Assembly (NCBI GenBank): GCA_903842345.1
Contig: CAIMLR010000014.1
Span: forward strand, 248,001 to 312,000
Direction of reading: 5' to 3'
DNA from: an uncultured Myxococcales bacterium
GTDB lineage: Bacteria > Myxococcota_A > UBA9042
Length of the DNA stretch: 64,000 nt
Under the pieces are notes generated by a model, which ran no database searches, was not told the origin of the DNA, and saw only the letters and a list, made by a program, of their open reading frames with translations. The position numbers were made by a program, and so were the translations under genes. This document shows, one piece after another, positions 43,301 through 51,927 of this stretch; position 1 is the stretch's first letter; the number at the start of each line of letters is the position of its first letter.

Positions 43301-44033
43301 GCCCATCGTCGACCAACGCGCCGCGCGGCTGGACCTGCCGTACACGCTGAAGCTGCGCATCCTGCCGCCCTGCCCCAAAGGCAACGACGAGTATGAGCCG
43401 AACGACAGCGCGGCGGCGGCCAAGCCGCTGGAAATGGACGGCGAAAAGCTGATGCGGATCTGCAAAGGCGATCAGGATTGGCTGGCGATCAACCAGAAGG
43501 CCGCGCAGAACCTGCAGATTACCGCGCGCTACGATCTGTCCCACGGGCCGGTGGAGCTGGAGCTCTTTGACGAAAGCGGCAAGACGAGCCTGGCAAAAGG
43601 TCAGCGGCAGGGCGCGGAGGGCAAGAAGTCCGTGGCGCCGATTGACGACTCGCCAGCGGCGCGCAAAGGCCGGACCGCGGTGACGGGCGTGGCGATCGAG
43701 GGCGACAAGAAGGACCGCGTGATCAAGCTGCGCGCGTGGGCGGACAAGGACGTGGAGAATTTCTACGTGCTGCAGATCCAGGAACCGCCGCCGCCGTCTG
43801 ACAAGGGTGACGAGAAGAAAGAGCAGGACGAGAAGGACAAGGACGACGAAAAGAAGGATCAGGACAAGAAAGACCAGGAGAAGAAAGACGAGGAGAAGAA
43901 GGAGCCGCCGCCCGACCAGCAGGCCCTGGAGCAGCAGATGCAGCGCGCGGACCACAATCCGACCAACCTGGAAGCGGAGGAAGCGCTGCGGAAGTCGCCT
44001 TTCAAGAACCAGACGCCGACGAAGGACTGGTAA
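40308..44033 (+). CDS. BatB-type VWA protein fused to TPR and four PPC-like domains
   Basis: A 1241-residue fusion. Residues 1-350 form a BatB-like unit: two N-terminal helices, a VWA domain with MIDAS D101-A-S103-K-S105 and a Thr in GGTNIGRA, and a closing helix at about 327-343. A second hydrophobic segment (about 356-372), which may insert or act as an internal signal, is followed by a TPR block (about 385-520) equivalent to BatC. Then come four domains marked by EPNDT/YEPNDT/YEDNDQA/YEPNDSA, the opening of PPC (pre-peptidase C-terminal) folds. The third contains a Pro/Met-rich insert. The tail is Lys/Asp/Glu-rich. The PPC repeats suggest binding of extracellular surface or wall components. 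I have not seen this combination described. Confidence 0.85.
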   Translation: MMSDTLTFANPQLLWLLAPVLLLAAWATAQHFSTRKILEQLLSVPMMARLAASWSPQRSVARIVLWTLAALLLVLAAARPRYGLRETEVSNAGIDIAVVVDASKSMLAKDVVPNRLQGTVLEISALLDKLAGGRVALIPFAGIPFVQCPLTADHDVIRMYMADLKPEDLPVGGTNIGRAIGLAVETLTGEREKAEAESRDNLMAQFRGSKNKAIVLFSDGEDHEGAAVEAAQKAAEKGVRIFTVGVGTASGNPVPILGQDGSSVGSQKDEQGNLVFSALNMDLLDKIATATGGKSFHYDRQSIAQQVFLSLDALEKAEYQAQFQQLGEDRFQYLLGPALLLLLIEWLLGSRKRIRKLAPALALLALALPMPAHALPSWLQRENPDVRDGRERLAENKAAEAVKAFQTAQMTRPEHALLWYGLGLAQSALGARQDAVTSLSRALGAVKERDAALEADIHYALGTTQLQWGLTLEKTAPKPAKKDKDAEEKPAEQPEAGEDPLPHYREAVKSLETALLLDPKRTETRRNLELARLSAFPPCRSRDKTNEPNDTPEQAAPLAFAADQREQVLDLRACPEDRDIFRVELQPGDRFSATLKTKADTSPAAEPDDPQGGATPPKLGVWLIGPDGKTVLRGAPEGQAPLDAVDLGKVEQATPVMVDVRNIAEVETTYDLTLKLLPACARIEDRYEPNDTFATARAVTLGEPLKGRLCPLNDDNFAVDLQPGQGLMVKAKTKVDIGADAVVLTVLGPDGQPVAVSRKSQDGQAVRFARALVGGRYVLQVRGGLDTEADYEAEVAVLPPCQLRDDAYEDNDQAAQSNPLATESLQAPLENLQLCPGDDDWYAVELKAGESLFVDLVADVKELPDAQDLAGALTVEVWDDKGQIWGQAIGGPGGETVSRTAAVLAPPAGTYRVRVTGGGVAPPHFPLPTLPPGSVQMGPAPQPPPGPSMPQPPGIRAVPMPQGQPGAPPMPTGQMPGQPPAAAPTPIAHVMLPANLPAPIVDQRAARLDLPYTLKLRILPPCPKGNDEYEPNDSAAAAKPLEMDGEKLMRICKGDQDWLAINQKAAQNLQITARYDLSHGPVELELFDESGKTSLAKGQRQGAEGKKSVAPIDDSPAARKGRTAVTGVAIEGDKKDRVIKLRAWADKDVENFYVLQIQEPPPPSDKGDEKKEQDEKDKDDEKKDQDKKDQEKKDEEKKEPPPDQQALEQQMQRADHNPTNLEAEEALRKSPFKNQTPTKDW

Positions 44034-44036
44034 GCC

Positions 44037-46667
44037 GTGCCGCGTATGCGCCAGTTCACCCGTGCGGCCCTCGTGCTGCTCCTGACCACCCTGCCCGCGC
44101 TGGCTTGGGCGGCGGCGCGCGTGACGCTGGAGGTCAATACCCAAAAGTTGTCGCTGGACGACGAACTGCGCCTCACCGTGCGGGCGAGCGGCACGTTTGA
44201 CGAGATGACCGAGCCGGAGATCGAAGGCTGGACAGTGCAGCGGACGGGCCAGCAGCAGCAATTGAGCGTGATCGGTGGGTCGATGCAGCGGACGGAGACG
44301 CTGATGTACACGGCGACGCCGTCGCGGGCGGGGTCGTTCCGCATTGGCCCGGTCGTGGTCCTGGATGGCAGCAACGTCGTGGCGAAGTCGGACACCGTGA
44401 CCGTGCAGGTCATGGCGCCGGTGGAGACGGAACGCGTTGAGAAGCCGGAAGTCGCGACGGATCTGAACGCGTACGTCGGGCAACCGTATTTTGTCCACCC
44501 GACGCTGTCGACCAATCAGCCGTTCGTCGGGCAGCCGTTCGTCGTGTCGTACGCGCTGTATTGGACGCGGCAGCGGGCGACCGCGGGCATCCGGCCGTTG
44601 GCGGAGCCGAACTATGGCAAGTTGACGCCGGAGAGCCTGCGCGACGACGCCATGGCGCGCGCGGAGTCGATCGTGCTCTCCGGCCAGCCGTACCAGCGCC
44701 AGACGACCCACCGCGACCTCCTGGTGGCATCGACGCCGGGACCGGTGCGGCTCGAGGGGCCGCGCTATCGCATCGAGACGCTGAATTCCCGCGCGCAGAA
44801 GGTGAGCGCGTCGACAATCGACTTGCAGGTGCGGCCAATCCCGACGCAGGGAAGGCCCGAGGGGTTCGTCGACGGCAACGTGGGACGGCTGCACATCGCC
44901 GCGACGCTGCAGACCGCGGGCGCGACCGGTGCCCAGCGCGGCGGGACGCTGGAAGTGCAAACGGGCGAGCGGCTGCTGTTCACCGTGACGGTCAGCGGCG
45001 ATGGCAATCTGCTGGGCTTGAAGCCGCTGACGTTGCCGGCGCTGGACGGAATGACCGCGGAGATGCTGACGAAGCGCGACGACGCCGGCGTGACGCGCAA
45101 CGCCAACGGCGTGCAGGGCACCCGCACGTGGCAGTGGATGCTGAGCTTTGCGCGACCGGGCCACGTGGAACTGCCGGCGATCGCCTGGGCGGCGTTTGAC
45201 CCGTATCAGGAGCGGTTTGACGCGCAGTCGCTCGGGCCGTTTGCCCTGGAAGTGCGCGGTCAGGCGCTGGCGGCGGCGGCGACAGCCACGACGGAAGGGA
45301 CGGTTCCCGGCGCGCCCGCGGCGATCCATGCGCGCGAGGGCCTGCGTGCGAATGCCGCGGAGGCCAAGCTGGCAGCGAGCGATGGCCGGTCCTGGACGCA
45401 GTCGTGGCTGTTCCACGTGTTGCTGCTGTTGCCGTGGCTGGCGGCGCTGGCGACGTTGGCGGTCTACGGCGCAAGGCGGCGCAAGGCGCGCGCGGCTCCC
45501 GAGCAAATGCGGCGCGCGGCGTTGCCGGAAGCGCAAGCGCGCCTGCAGCAGGCTGCCGCGACCGAGCCGAGCCAAGGGTATGGTCAGGCGCGGCAGGTCG
45601 TGACGGAGTACCTGGCGCAAGTTGCATTGCTGGAAATTGGCGGCCTGACGGAGCAAGGCGTCGTGGAGGAATTGCAGCGCCGCGGCGTGCCACAGGACGT
45701 GGCGCGGGAACTGGCGGCGGATCTGCAGCACTGCGACTTTGGCCGCTTTGCCCCCGCGGGCGATCGCCAGAGCGATTTGGTGCAGACGACCGGCCGGCTG
45801 GCTGAGCGCGTGGCGCAAATCGACGCCGTGCTGCTGCGTTCCGCGCTGCCGGTGGTGGCGAAGTCGGCGGTGGTGCTGTTGGCGCTGCTCGGCGCGGCGC
45901 TGGTTCCGCACAACTGTCAGGCCGCGACGCTGGACGAGACGTTCACCACCGCCAATCAGGCCTATGCGCAGCACGACTACGTCAAGGCCCGCGACCGCTA
46001 TGAGTCGCTCCTCAGCCACGAGCTGCCAGTCGCGGCGGTTCACTACAATCTGGGGAACACGCTGGTGCAACTCGGCCAGCTCGGCCGCGCGGTGGCGCAG
46101 TATCAGGTCGCGCTGCAACTGCGGCCCGATGCGCCGCTCAAAGCCGACATCGCGGCCAACCTTCAGGCGGTGCGCGCGGAACTGACGGATCGCGCGCGAC
46201 GGCACCACGCGACGCTGCACGTGTTTGACGAGTCGGCTTCGCTGGACGTGATCTTTGCGCAGTCCGCGCCTCGTGGTTTCCTGGGCGCGCTGGCGCTGCT
46301 GGCCGGCATGCTGGCGAGCGGCCTTTTGGCGTGGCGACTGCTGGGCCGTGGCGCCACGTCGCATCCGCGGCGGACCACGGCGCTGTTGGCGATGGCGGGC
46401 TCCGTGCACCTGCTGGCGGTTGGCGCGCTCCTGTGGGCGAACGCAGAACGCCAGGCGCTGGTGCTGGCCGTCGTCGTGGAAGAGGACGCGCAACTGACGA
46501 CGTGCCAAGGCCAATCCGACGTCGACGATCTGGGCCTGCCCGAGGGCCTGGAAGTGCACAAGCTGGCAGAGATGGCGGATGGCCGGGTCCAGGTGCGCCT
46601 GCCCAATGGCCGGCAGGGCTGCTTGCCCGCCGCGGCGCTGGAAGTGGAAGCAGCCGTCGCCCGTTGA
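44037..46667 (+). CDS. BatD-BatE-type fusion (BatD domain, TPR, SH3-like)
   Basis: An 876-residue membrane protein that joins two Bat functions. A signal peptide (about 1-26) leads into a long periplasmic BatD region (about 27-450: VTLEVNTQKLSLDDELRLTVRASGTFDEMTEPEIEGW, QPYFVHPTLSTNQPFVGQPFVVSYALYW). Helices follow at about 460-480 and 603-620, then TPR units (about 625-715: AVHYNLGNTLVQLGQLGRAVAQYQVALQLRPDAP). Two helices (about 743-760 and 780-798) come before a C-terminal SH3-like domain (VHKLAEMADGRVQVRLPNGRQGCLP). BatE normally has the TPR and SH3 parts. A GTG at 44037 is used; the ATG nine bases later would also fit. Three bases separate it from the previous stop. Confidence 0.85.
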   Translation: MPRMRQFTRAALVLLLTTLPALAWAAARVTLEVNTQKLSLDDELRLTVRASGTFDEMTEPEIEGWTVQRTGQQQQLSVIGGSMQRTETLMYTATPSRAGSFRIGPVVVLDGSNVVAKSDTVTVQVMAPVETERVEKPEVATDLNAYVGQPYFVHPTLSTNQPFVGQPFVVSYALYWTRQRATAGIRPLAEPNYGKLTPESLRDDAMARAESIVLSGQPYQRQTTHRDLLVASTPGPVRLEGPRYRIETLNSRAQKVSASTIDLQVRPIPTQGRPEGFVDGNVGRLHIAATLQTAGATGAQRGGTLEVQTGERLLFTVTVSGDGNLLGLKPLTLPALDGMTAEMLTKRDDAGVTRNANGVQGTRTWQWMLSFARPGHVELPAIAWAAFDPYQERFDAQSLGPFALEVRGQALAAAATATTEGTVPGAPAAIHAREGLRANAAEAKLAASDGRSWTQSWLFHVLLLLPWLAALATLAVYGARRRKARAAPEQMRRAALPEAQARLQQAAATEPSQGYGQARQVVTEYLAQVALLEIGGLTEQGVVEELQRRGVPQDVARELAADLQHCDFGRFAPAGDRQSDLVQTTGRLAERVAQIDAVLLRSALPVVAKSAVVLLALLGAALVPHNCQAATLDETFTTANQAYAQHDYVKARDRYESLLSHELPVAAVHYNLGNTLVQLGQLGRAVAQYQVALQLRPDAPLKADIAANLQAVRAELTDRARRHHATLHVFDESASLDVIFAQSAPRGFLGALALLAGMLASGLLAWRLLGRGATSHPRRTTALLAMAGSVHLLAVGALLWANAERQALVLAVVVEEDAQLTTCQGQSDVDDLGLPEGLEVHKLAEMADGRVQVRLPNGRQGCLPAAALEVEAAVAR

Positions 46668-46700
46668 TCGCGCGGTCCGGGCCAAGTCCGCGGCCTTGGG

Positions 46701-46728
46701 TTGCTTCAACGCGGGCCCCCGCTATGCT
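46701..46728 (+). promoter_or_regulatory. candidate promoter of the RND-like lipoprotein gene
   Basis: TTGCTT (46701-46706), a 16-base spacer and TATGCT (46723-46728). The -10 lies in CCGCTATGCTTGG (46719-46731), identical to the element at 33254-33266 before another lipoprotein gene. The -35 matches poorly. Prediction only. Confidence 0.35.
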
Positions 46729-46763
46729 TGGCGCGGCAAATTCAGGTAATGAAGGGAGGCAGA

Positions 46764-48743
46764 ATGCGAGACTTGGTGGCCCAGCGGAAGCGCGCGTGGC
46801 GGGTGGTGCTGCTGGCGTTTAGCGCCGTGACGCTTGTGGCGGGCTGCAACCGGGACGCGGAGACGGCCAAGCCCCATGCGCCGGGGCATGACCAGGCGAC
46901 GGCTGCCAGCTCGGCCGTGAAGCCCGCCGCGCCGCGCCCGCCCGCCGACCCGCGGTTGCAGCGCTGGCAGGGCGTGCTGGCGCCGGCAAAGTCGTGGCGG
47001 CCCAACGTGGCGACCGATGTGCTGCTGCTGGCCAACGCGCCCGGCCTGGATGCTGAGTCCGTGGATGCCGCGCTGCGACCGCTCGCCGCCGCGCTGCGGA
47101 CGTTGCCGGGCGTCGAACTCGTCGTGACGCGCGCGCGGCCCGGTGAAGCGCGCGCCGTTGTGCGGTTTGCCGCGACCGCCGCCAAAGGCTCAGCCGCTGT
47201 GGATGCGGTGCTGGACGCCTGGCAAGCCGCACCGCCTTCCGGGATGGCAGAACCGGTCGCGGAAGCCATTGCCCGCGGGGCCCGGGCGATTGCGGCGCTG
47301 GAGATGGTGGCGATGGGTGGCCGCCTGGAGGCGACGCGCTATGCGGATGCGCACGCGAATGCGCTCCAGCAGGTCTCCAAGTTCGCGGTGCGCACGCACC
47401 TGACCGGTGCGGTCCGGCCACTGCTGGCCCTGCGCGTGATGCCGGTCGCGCTGGCGGCCAACGGCATCGCGCTGAATGACGTTGTGGAGGCGGCGCGGGG
47501 CTGGCTGGCCAAAACCGTTGCCATGGACCCGCTGCCCGCCCTGGACGAAGCGCGCAATGTGCTGGCGGAAATCAAGCTGAAACGGCATTGGACGGCGAAC
47601 GGCGAGGCGCTGCCCGCGGTGCCCATGGACCGCCTCGTCGACGTTTCGGTGGAACAAGGCGAGCCGACGCGGGAAGCGCGCAATGGCCATTTGCCGACGA
47701 CGTTCTGGATGGTCGACGCGCCGGTGACCGGCGAGGCCACTGACATTGACAGCGGCCTGCGCACGGTCGCGCAGGAGAGCAAGAGCGTGTTCCGGCCCAC
47801 GGTCCAGTCGCTCGGCGCGGCCTACCGGTTCATCCTGAGCGTGCCAGAGGGCAAGGAACCGGAGACCCAGGACGACCTGAGCAAGCGGCTGCAGGCGATT
47901 CGCGCCGCGAATGAGTCGCTTGTCGCGGTCAATGCGATCGCCGGGCAGGATGGCGTGCCGGAGGCGCTGGACGTGGACGCGCGCAACGGCCGCCGGTGGA
48001 CCGTGTGGGTGTCGATCGCGACCGCCGACACCGGTTCCGTGATCTTCGCGGTGCGCGAGGCGCTGCTGGCGGGCGGCTGGGACGTCCATGTGCTGTCCGA
48101 CCAGACCGATACCGCGCTTTCCTGGGTGCTGGACGCGTGGGGCACGGGCGGCGCGCTGATTTCCGCGGAGGATGCCGGCGCGCTCGGGCCAAACGTCGGC
48201 AGCTTGGCGCAGCGCGCGCTTTCCGGACGCGAGAAGGCCGGGATGCGGCAGGGTCCGCAGCCGGGTCTCGCACCGCTGGCGTACCGAAAAATCGACCCGA
48301 AACAGCTGCATGCCACCCAGCTTGCGCCGACGGCCGCGCAGCGCTTTGTTGCCGTCGTGGGCGGGCTGCAACCGCTGGGCTGGTGGCATGACACGCCGGT
48401 CTGGCTGGGCTTGCCGGCGGGTGACGGCGCGGCCACGGTGGGTCAGCTGCCGCTTGAGTGGCAGGGCACCGCGGGGACGGGGCCGAACCACGCGTGGCTG
48501 GCGAACGACGTGTTGCGCGTTGCCGACCCGGCGCCGGTGATCGAGCGCGTGCGCGTGAACGGCCGCCCCGCGCTGTGGGCCGTGCCGGAGGACTTTGCCG
48601 ACGCGCCGGCGGCGGTCGCCGCGAGCTTCTGGCGGCTTGTGGAGGCGACCGTTGAGATGCGGACGGGCATGCGTGTGGAATCGCTGGACCTGCGGGAGCG
48701 GCCGTTGGTCGCCGAGAGCCCGAGCGAGCCTCCCGCGCCGTAG
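46764..48743 (+). CDS. lipoprotein made of RND-type porter domains, without membrane domain
   Basis: A 659-residue lipoprotein (signal with lipobox LVAGC, Cys 28) that appears to contain both porter halves of an RND efflux subunit but no transmembrane helices. N-half: NAPGLDAESVDAALRPLAAALRTLPGVELV (91-120) matches the PN1 opening of AcrB/CusA-type pumps (APGADAEEVE..V..PLE.AL..LPGV), and VMPVALAANGIALNDVVEAARG (225-246) the PN2/DN segment. VPMDRLVDVSVEQGEP (286-301) matches the conserved VPL..LA.V. C-half: DPKQLHATQLAPTAAQRFVA (511-530) and RVADPAPVIERVRVNGRPALWAV (585-607) repeat the pattern. AAGGGAGG lies four bases before the ATG at 46764. It follows the Bat operon by 96 bases. It may be a soluble decoy, adaptor or substrate-binding relative. 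Confidence 0.65.
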   Translation: MRDLVAQRKRAWRVVLLAFSAVTLVAGCNRDAETAKPHAPGHDQATAASSAVKPAAPRPPADPRLQRWQGVLAPAKSWRPNVATDVLLLANAPGLDAESVDAALRPLAAALRTLPGVELVVTRARPGEARAVVRFAATAAKGSAAVDAVLDAWQAAPPSGMAEPVAEAIARGARAIAALEMVAMGGRLEATRYADAHANALQQVSKFAVRTHLTGAVRPLLALRVMPVALAANGIALNDVVEAARGWLAKTVAMDPLPALDEARNVLAEIKLKRHWTANGEALPAVPMDRLVDVSVEQGEPTREARNGHLPTTFWMVDAPVTGEATDIDSGLRTVAQESKSVFRPTVQSLGAAYRFILSVPEGKEPETQDDLSKRLQAIRAANESLVAVNAIAGQDGVPEALDVDARNGRRWTVWVSIATADTGSVIFAVREALLAGGWDVHVLSDQTDTALSWVLDAWGTGGALISAEDAGALGPNVGSLAQRALSGREKAGMRQGPQPGLAPLAYRKIDPKQLHATQLAPTAAQRFVAVVGGLQPLGWWHDTPVWLGLPAGDGAATVGQLPLEWQGTAGTGPNHAWLANDVLRVADPAPVIERVRVNGRPALWAVPEDFADAPAAVAASFWRLVEATVEMRTGMRVESLDLRERPLVAESPSEPPAP

Positions 48744-48746
48744 CCC

Positions 48747-51700
48747 TCACATCCCCGGGTCGACGTAGACTTCGACGTACTCGTAGACAAAGTTGTTGGT
48801 CCCAGCCGCGTCGGCGAATTCGCTGATGTACGGGCCGTTGACCTTGCCGGGCGCCTCGCCCGCACCGGGAGTGGCGTTGGTCTTGACGTTGTAGTCGCTG
48901 GCAGTCCAGACGGCCGCGACGCCGGCGCCCTGCGTCGGATCCACGCGGTTGAAGATGAACTTGCCACTCGCCGTCATCGGCACCGTCGGTCCGTCAACGA
49001 CCGTGCCGTCCGCGCGCTTGAGCGTGTAGCTTTCGTCACCGTTGATCTGCGGGCACGCCGTCGTCGCGCTGGCGAGCGCCGCCGACTGCACGAACGTCAC
49101 GTTCGCCGCAAGCGTCACGCCCCAAAAAGCCTCAAAGTCAGCCTTGGCTGACGCGCGGGACAGAATCACGTAGCCGCCGCTCGGGACGGTCGTACCCGCC
49201 GGGAACGTGTACGACTGCGTGCTCAGCGTCTGCTCGATTTTCCACCCGCTGATGTCGATGGCGCTCGCGCATTTGCCGCTGACGGCACCCGCGGCGCTGC
49301 AGTTCGCCGCGCTGCCGGCGCCCTGGAGCGCGTAGGTTGCGCGGCATTGCAGGCTGTTGCCCGTCGTCGCGCCGGTCACGCCATTGGCGGGCATGGCCGC
49401 GCAAGCGGTCTGGCAATCCGTCGCGCTCGCGTACGCGCCCGGGCAGCTGTGGAGCATCAAGTCGCAGTAGCCGTCGCACTGGGAGCCACAAACGCCGCCG
49501 CCGCTTGGGCCCGCCGGGCCGCAGAACGTCACGGGCGCCAAAGCGGCGGATGTTGCCTGCGTGTACCGGCACGCCGCGGTGTCGCCGGCGCTGTCGCCCA
49601 CCTTGCCCACGGCCCACGCTGCGTTGGTCTTGCAGGTGGCCTGGCACGTCGCGAGGTCGGCGTACTGCTGGTTGCCGCCGTTGCAGTTGGCGGTGACGGC
49701 TGCGCAGTACAAGTCGCACACCGCGGCACAGGTCTTGCCGTCGCCGATGTAGCCGGGGTTGCAGGCGCAGACGTAGCTGCCTTCCGTGTTGCCGCACGTC
49801 GCGTTGCCGTCGCAAATCGCGGTGCCTGCGGTGCACTCGTTGGTGTCCGTGCAGGTCTTGCCGGTGCCGCTGTACCCGGGGTTGCAGGTGCAACTGAAGC
49901 TGCCCTCGCTGTTGGCGCACTTGGCGTGGCTGTCGCAGCCGGCGGTGCCCAGCGCGCATTCGTCCACGTCGGCGCAGCTCAAGCCTGACCCGCTCCAGCC
50001 GCTCTTGCACGTGCAGTCGTACCCACCGTCGCTGTTCAGGCAATCGGCGTGGACGTCGCACGCGTTCAGCGCGGGGTCGGCGCACTCGTTGACGTCCGCG
50101 CAGCTCGTGCCGCTCCCCTGCCAGCCCGCGTTGCAGTTGCACGTGAACCCGCCGATGTTGTTGGTGCAGGTCGCGTTGCTGTCGCAGTTGGCGGTCTTGG
50201 TCGCGCACTCGTCGACGTCCGCGCACTGTTGGCCGCTGCCGCCGTAGCCCGGCAGGCAGGTGCAGGTAAAGCCGCCGTCGGTGTTGGCGCACGTCGCGAG
50301 CTTGCTGCAATTGTCGGTCTTGTCCTTGCATTCGTTGACGTCGGTGCACTTGAAACCGTTGCCGGTGAAGCCGCCGACGCAGCTACACGAGAAGCTGCCC
50401 AGGCTGTTGACGCACTTGGCGTTGACGTCGCACGGGTTGCCCGCGCACTCGTCGATGTCCTGGCACGTCTTGCCGTCGCCGAGCCAGCCGCCCTGGCACG
50501 TGCACGGCGGCGTCAACGTGCCGTCGTCCTTGCAGGTCGCGTGGGCGTCGCAGGTCCACCACGGCGTGCCGCACACGGGCGCGCCGACGATCGCGTAGCT
50601 CTGCTTCGTCACCGTCGCCGCGCCGTCGCTGTCCACCGCCGTCACGCTCAGCTGCAACTCCCCCGGCACCAGGTGCTGGCCGTTGACGAGCACCGTCGGC
50701 ACGGACAGCGTCGCCGTCTCCCCGATGAGCTGGCCCTGCCACGTCCAGGCGAAGGTCGTCGTCAACGGGTCGCCGTCCGGGTCGCTGCTCGCCGTCAACA
50801 CGGTCGCCGTCACGGTCCCGGTCAAATCGACCGTCGCCGGCTCCGCGCTCAGGACCACGGCGGTCGGCGCGCTGTTGGCAATCACGATCTCCGCCATGCC
50901 AAGCGGACCCGCCGCGTGACCATCGGACGCCACCGCCGTAACCGTCCACTTTTGGCCCTTCTTCAGCCACTGGGCCGGCACGGTCGGGGTCGTGAACGTC
51001 GTCGGCTGGCCGTCCAGCAACCACGTCCAGGTCCACGTCAGCGCCGTGCCTTCCGGGTCGATCGACGGCTGCGCGAGGCTCGCCTGCAAATCCGTCTGCA
51101 CCGTCGCGGGCGCGGGCGCTATCGCCAGCTGCGGCGTGCCCGTCGGCGCCAGATTGCCCACGATCTGCGCGGTCTTCTGCGCCACGAGCACGCCGTCCTG
51201 CCAGATCCCCAGCGTCACGGTCTGGAGCCCCGCTTGGACAACCGTCGCGAGCATCGTGTGATTCAGCGGCAGCGCGTCAAACGCCTCGGTCGCCGTCGCA
51301 CCCGCGCCCAGCGCCACGGTCACGGCCCACTGCCCCGCGGGCTGCGGTGCTGTCACCGCAAAACTGACCGCCAGCACATCACCCACGTTCACGATGGCGC
51401 CCTCGGCAGGCGCGGTCAGCGTGACGGCAGTGTTCAGGCCAAGCGGCGTCGGTCCAGCGTCCACGTCGGGCGCAGCGGCGTCCGCATCAGACCCATCAAC
51501 TGCGGCGTCCACAGCCGGCGCGTCGGCATCCGCGGCGTCCGCAACGGCGTCGTCGAGTCCGGCATCCGTTGCCGCTGCGTCCTCGTCGGTCGCGTCGCCA
51601 TCGTCGGCATCGACGCCCGCATCTGCAGCGGTATCCGTCGCGGCATCGACCGGCACATCCAGCGCGGCGGCGTCCGTTGCGGCGTCCGCGGCAGCAGCAT

Positions 51701-51875
51701 CCGTGCCATCCTTGCCGGACGCATCCTCCGCGGCGCCATCGGCGGTCACGTCCAAGGGCGGTGCGGCGTCAGCCGTCGCGTCGGTTGTCCCGCCACCATT
51801 GGATGTTGCCGTTGGCCCACCGCAAGCAGCAAACCACATCAGGGGCATGACAATCCAAACGGAACGACTTCGCAT
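48747..51875 (-). CDS. lipoprotein with seven EGF-like modules and a lamin-tail-like C-terminus
   Basis: A 1042-residue surface lipoprotein: lipobox WFAAC (Cys 18), an Asp/Ala-rich linker to about 142 and two or three PKD/Ig-like domains (about 148-430; [11 protein letters not shown].., [31 protein letters not shown]). Seven EGF-like modules span about 435-717, six cysteines each, most opening with a D-V/I-N/D-E-C calcium-binding motif. A Cys-rich region follows, then a lamin-tail-domain-like end (about 860-1042) with DISGWKIE..., GYVILSR and [12 protein letters not shown]. This mix is typical of Myxococcota outer-surface proteins and suggests calcium-stabilised adhesion or contact functions, which are inference. 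Convergent with the RND-like gene (gap of three bases). Confidence 0.85.
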   Translation of the reverse strand: MRSRSVWIVMPLMWFAACGGPTATSNGGGTTDATADAAPPLDVTADGAAEDASGKDGTDAAAADAATDAAALDVPVDAATDTAADAGVDADDGDATDEDAAATDAGLDDAVADAADADAPAVDAAVDGSDADAAAPDVDAGPTPLGLNTAVTLTAPAEGAIVNVGDVLAVSFAVTAPQPAGQWAVTVALGAGATATEAFDALPLNHTMLATVVQAGLQTVTLGIWQDGVLVAQKTAQIVGNLAPTGTPQLAIAPAPATVQTDLQASLAQPSIDPEGTALTWTWTWLLDGQPTTFTTPTVPAQWLKKGQKWTVTAVASDGHAAGPLGMAEIVIANSAPTAVVLSAEPATVDLTGTVTATVLTASSDPDGDPLTTTFAWTWQGQLIGETATLSVPTVLVNGQHLVPGELQLSVTAVDSDGAATVTKQSYAIVGAPVCGTPWWTCDAHATCKDDGTLTPPCTCQGGWLGDGKTCQDIDECAGNPCDVNAKCVNSLGSFSCSCVGGFTGNGFKCTDVNECKDKTDNCSKLATCANTDGGFTCTCLPGYGGSGQQCADVDECATKTANCDSNATCTNNIGGFTCNCNAGWQGSGTSCADVNECADPALNACDVHADCLNSDGGYDCTCKSGWSGSGLSCADVDECALGTAGCDSHAKCANSEGSFSCTCNPGYSGTGKTCTDTNECTAGTAICDGNATCGNTEGSYVCACNPGYIGDGKTCAAVCDLYCAAVTANCNGGNQQYADLATCQATCKTNAAWAVGKVGDSAGDTAACRYTQATSAALAPVTFCGPAGPSGGGVCGSQCDGYCDLMLHSCPGAYASATDCQTACAAMPANGVTGATTGNSLQCRATYALQGAGSAANCSAAGAVSGKCASAIDISGWKIEQTLSTQSYTFPAGTTVPSGGYVILSRASAKADFEAFWGVTLAANVTFVQSAALASATTACPQINGDESYTLKRADGTVVDGPTVPMTASGKFIFNRVDPTQGAGVAAVWTASDYNVKTNATPGAGEAPGKVNGPYISEFADAAGTNNFVYEYVEVYVDPGM
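49725..50573 (-). repeat. array of seven EGF-like coding repeats
   Basis: Seven tandem 36-41-codon modules with six cysteines each (residues about 435-717 of the protein), six of them with the pattern D-x-N/D-E-C...C...C...C-x-C...C. The first is a divergent module with no D-x-N/D-E-C opening. DNA identity between modules is high enough for misalignment or copy-number change. Confidence 0.85.
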
Positions 51876-51927
51876 CGAGCCTCGCGCGCAAACTAGCCAA
51901 ATGTATAGTTGACAGATAATCCGGAAA

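Noticed and set aside
43107-46709. A 1200-residue minus-strand frame, the second longest in the window
   Set aside because: It lies opposite the BatB and BatD-BatE genes, which have clear domains and operon spacing.
46668-46763. Terminator after the Bat operon
   Set aside because: GC-rich partial inverted repeats are present, but there is no T-run and the stem is imperfect.
49725-50573. CRISPR-like regular repeats
   Set aside because: Each unit is an in-frame EGF-like module with six cysteines, so the periodicity is protein-driven.
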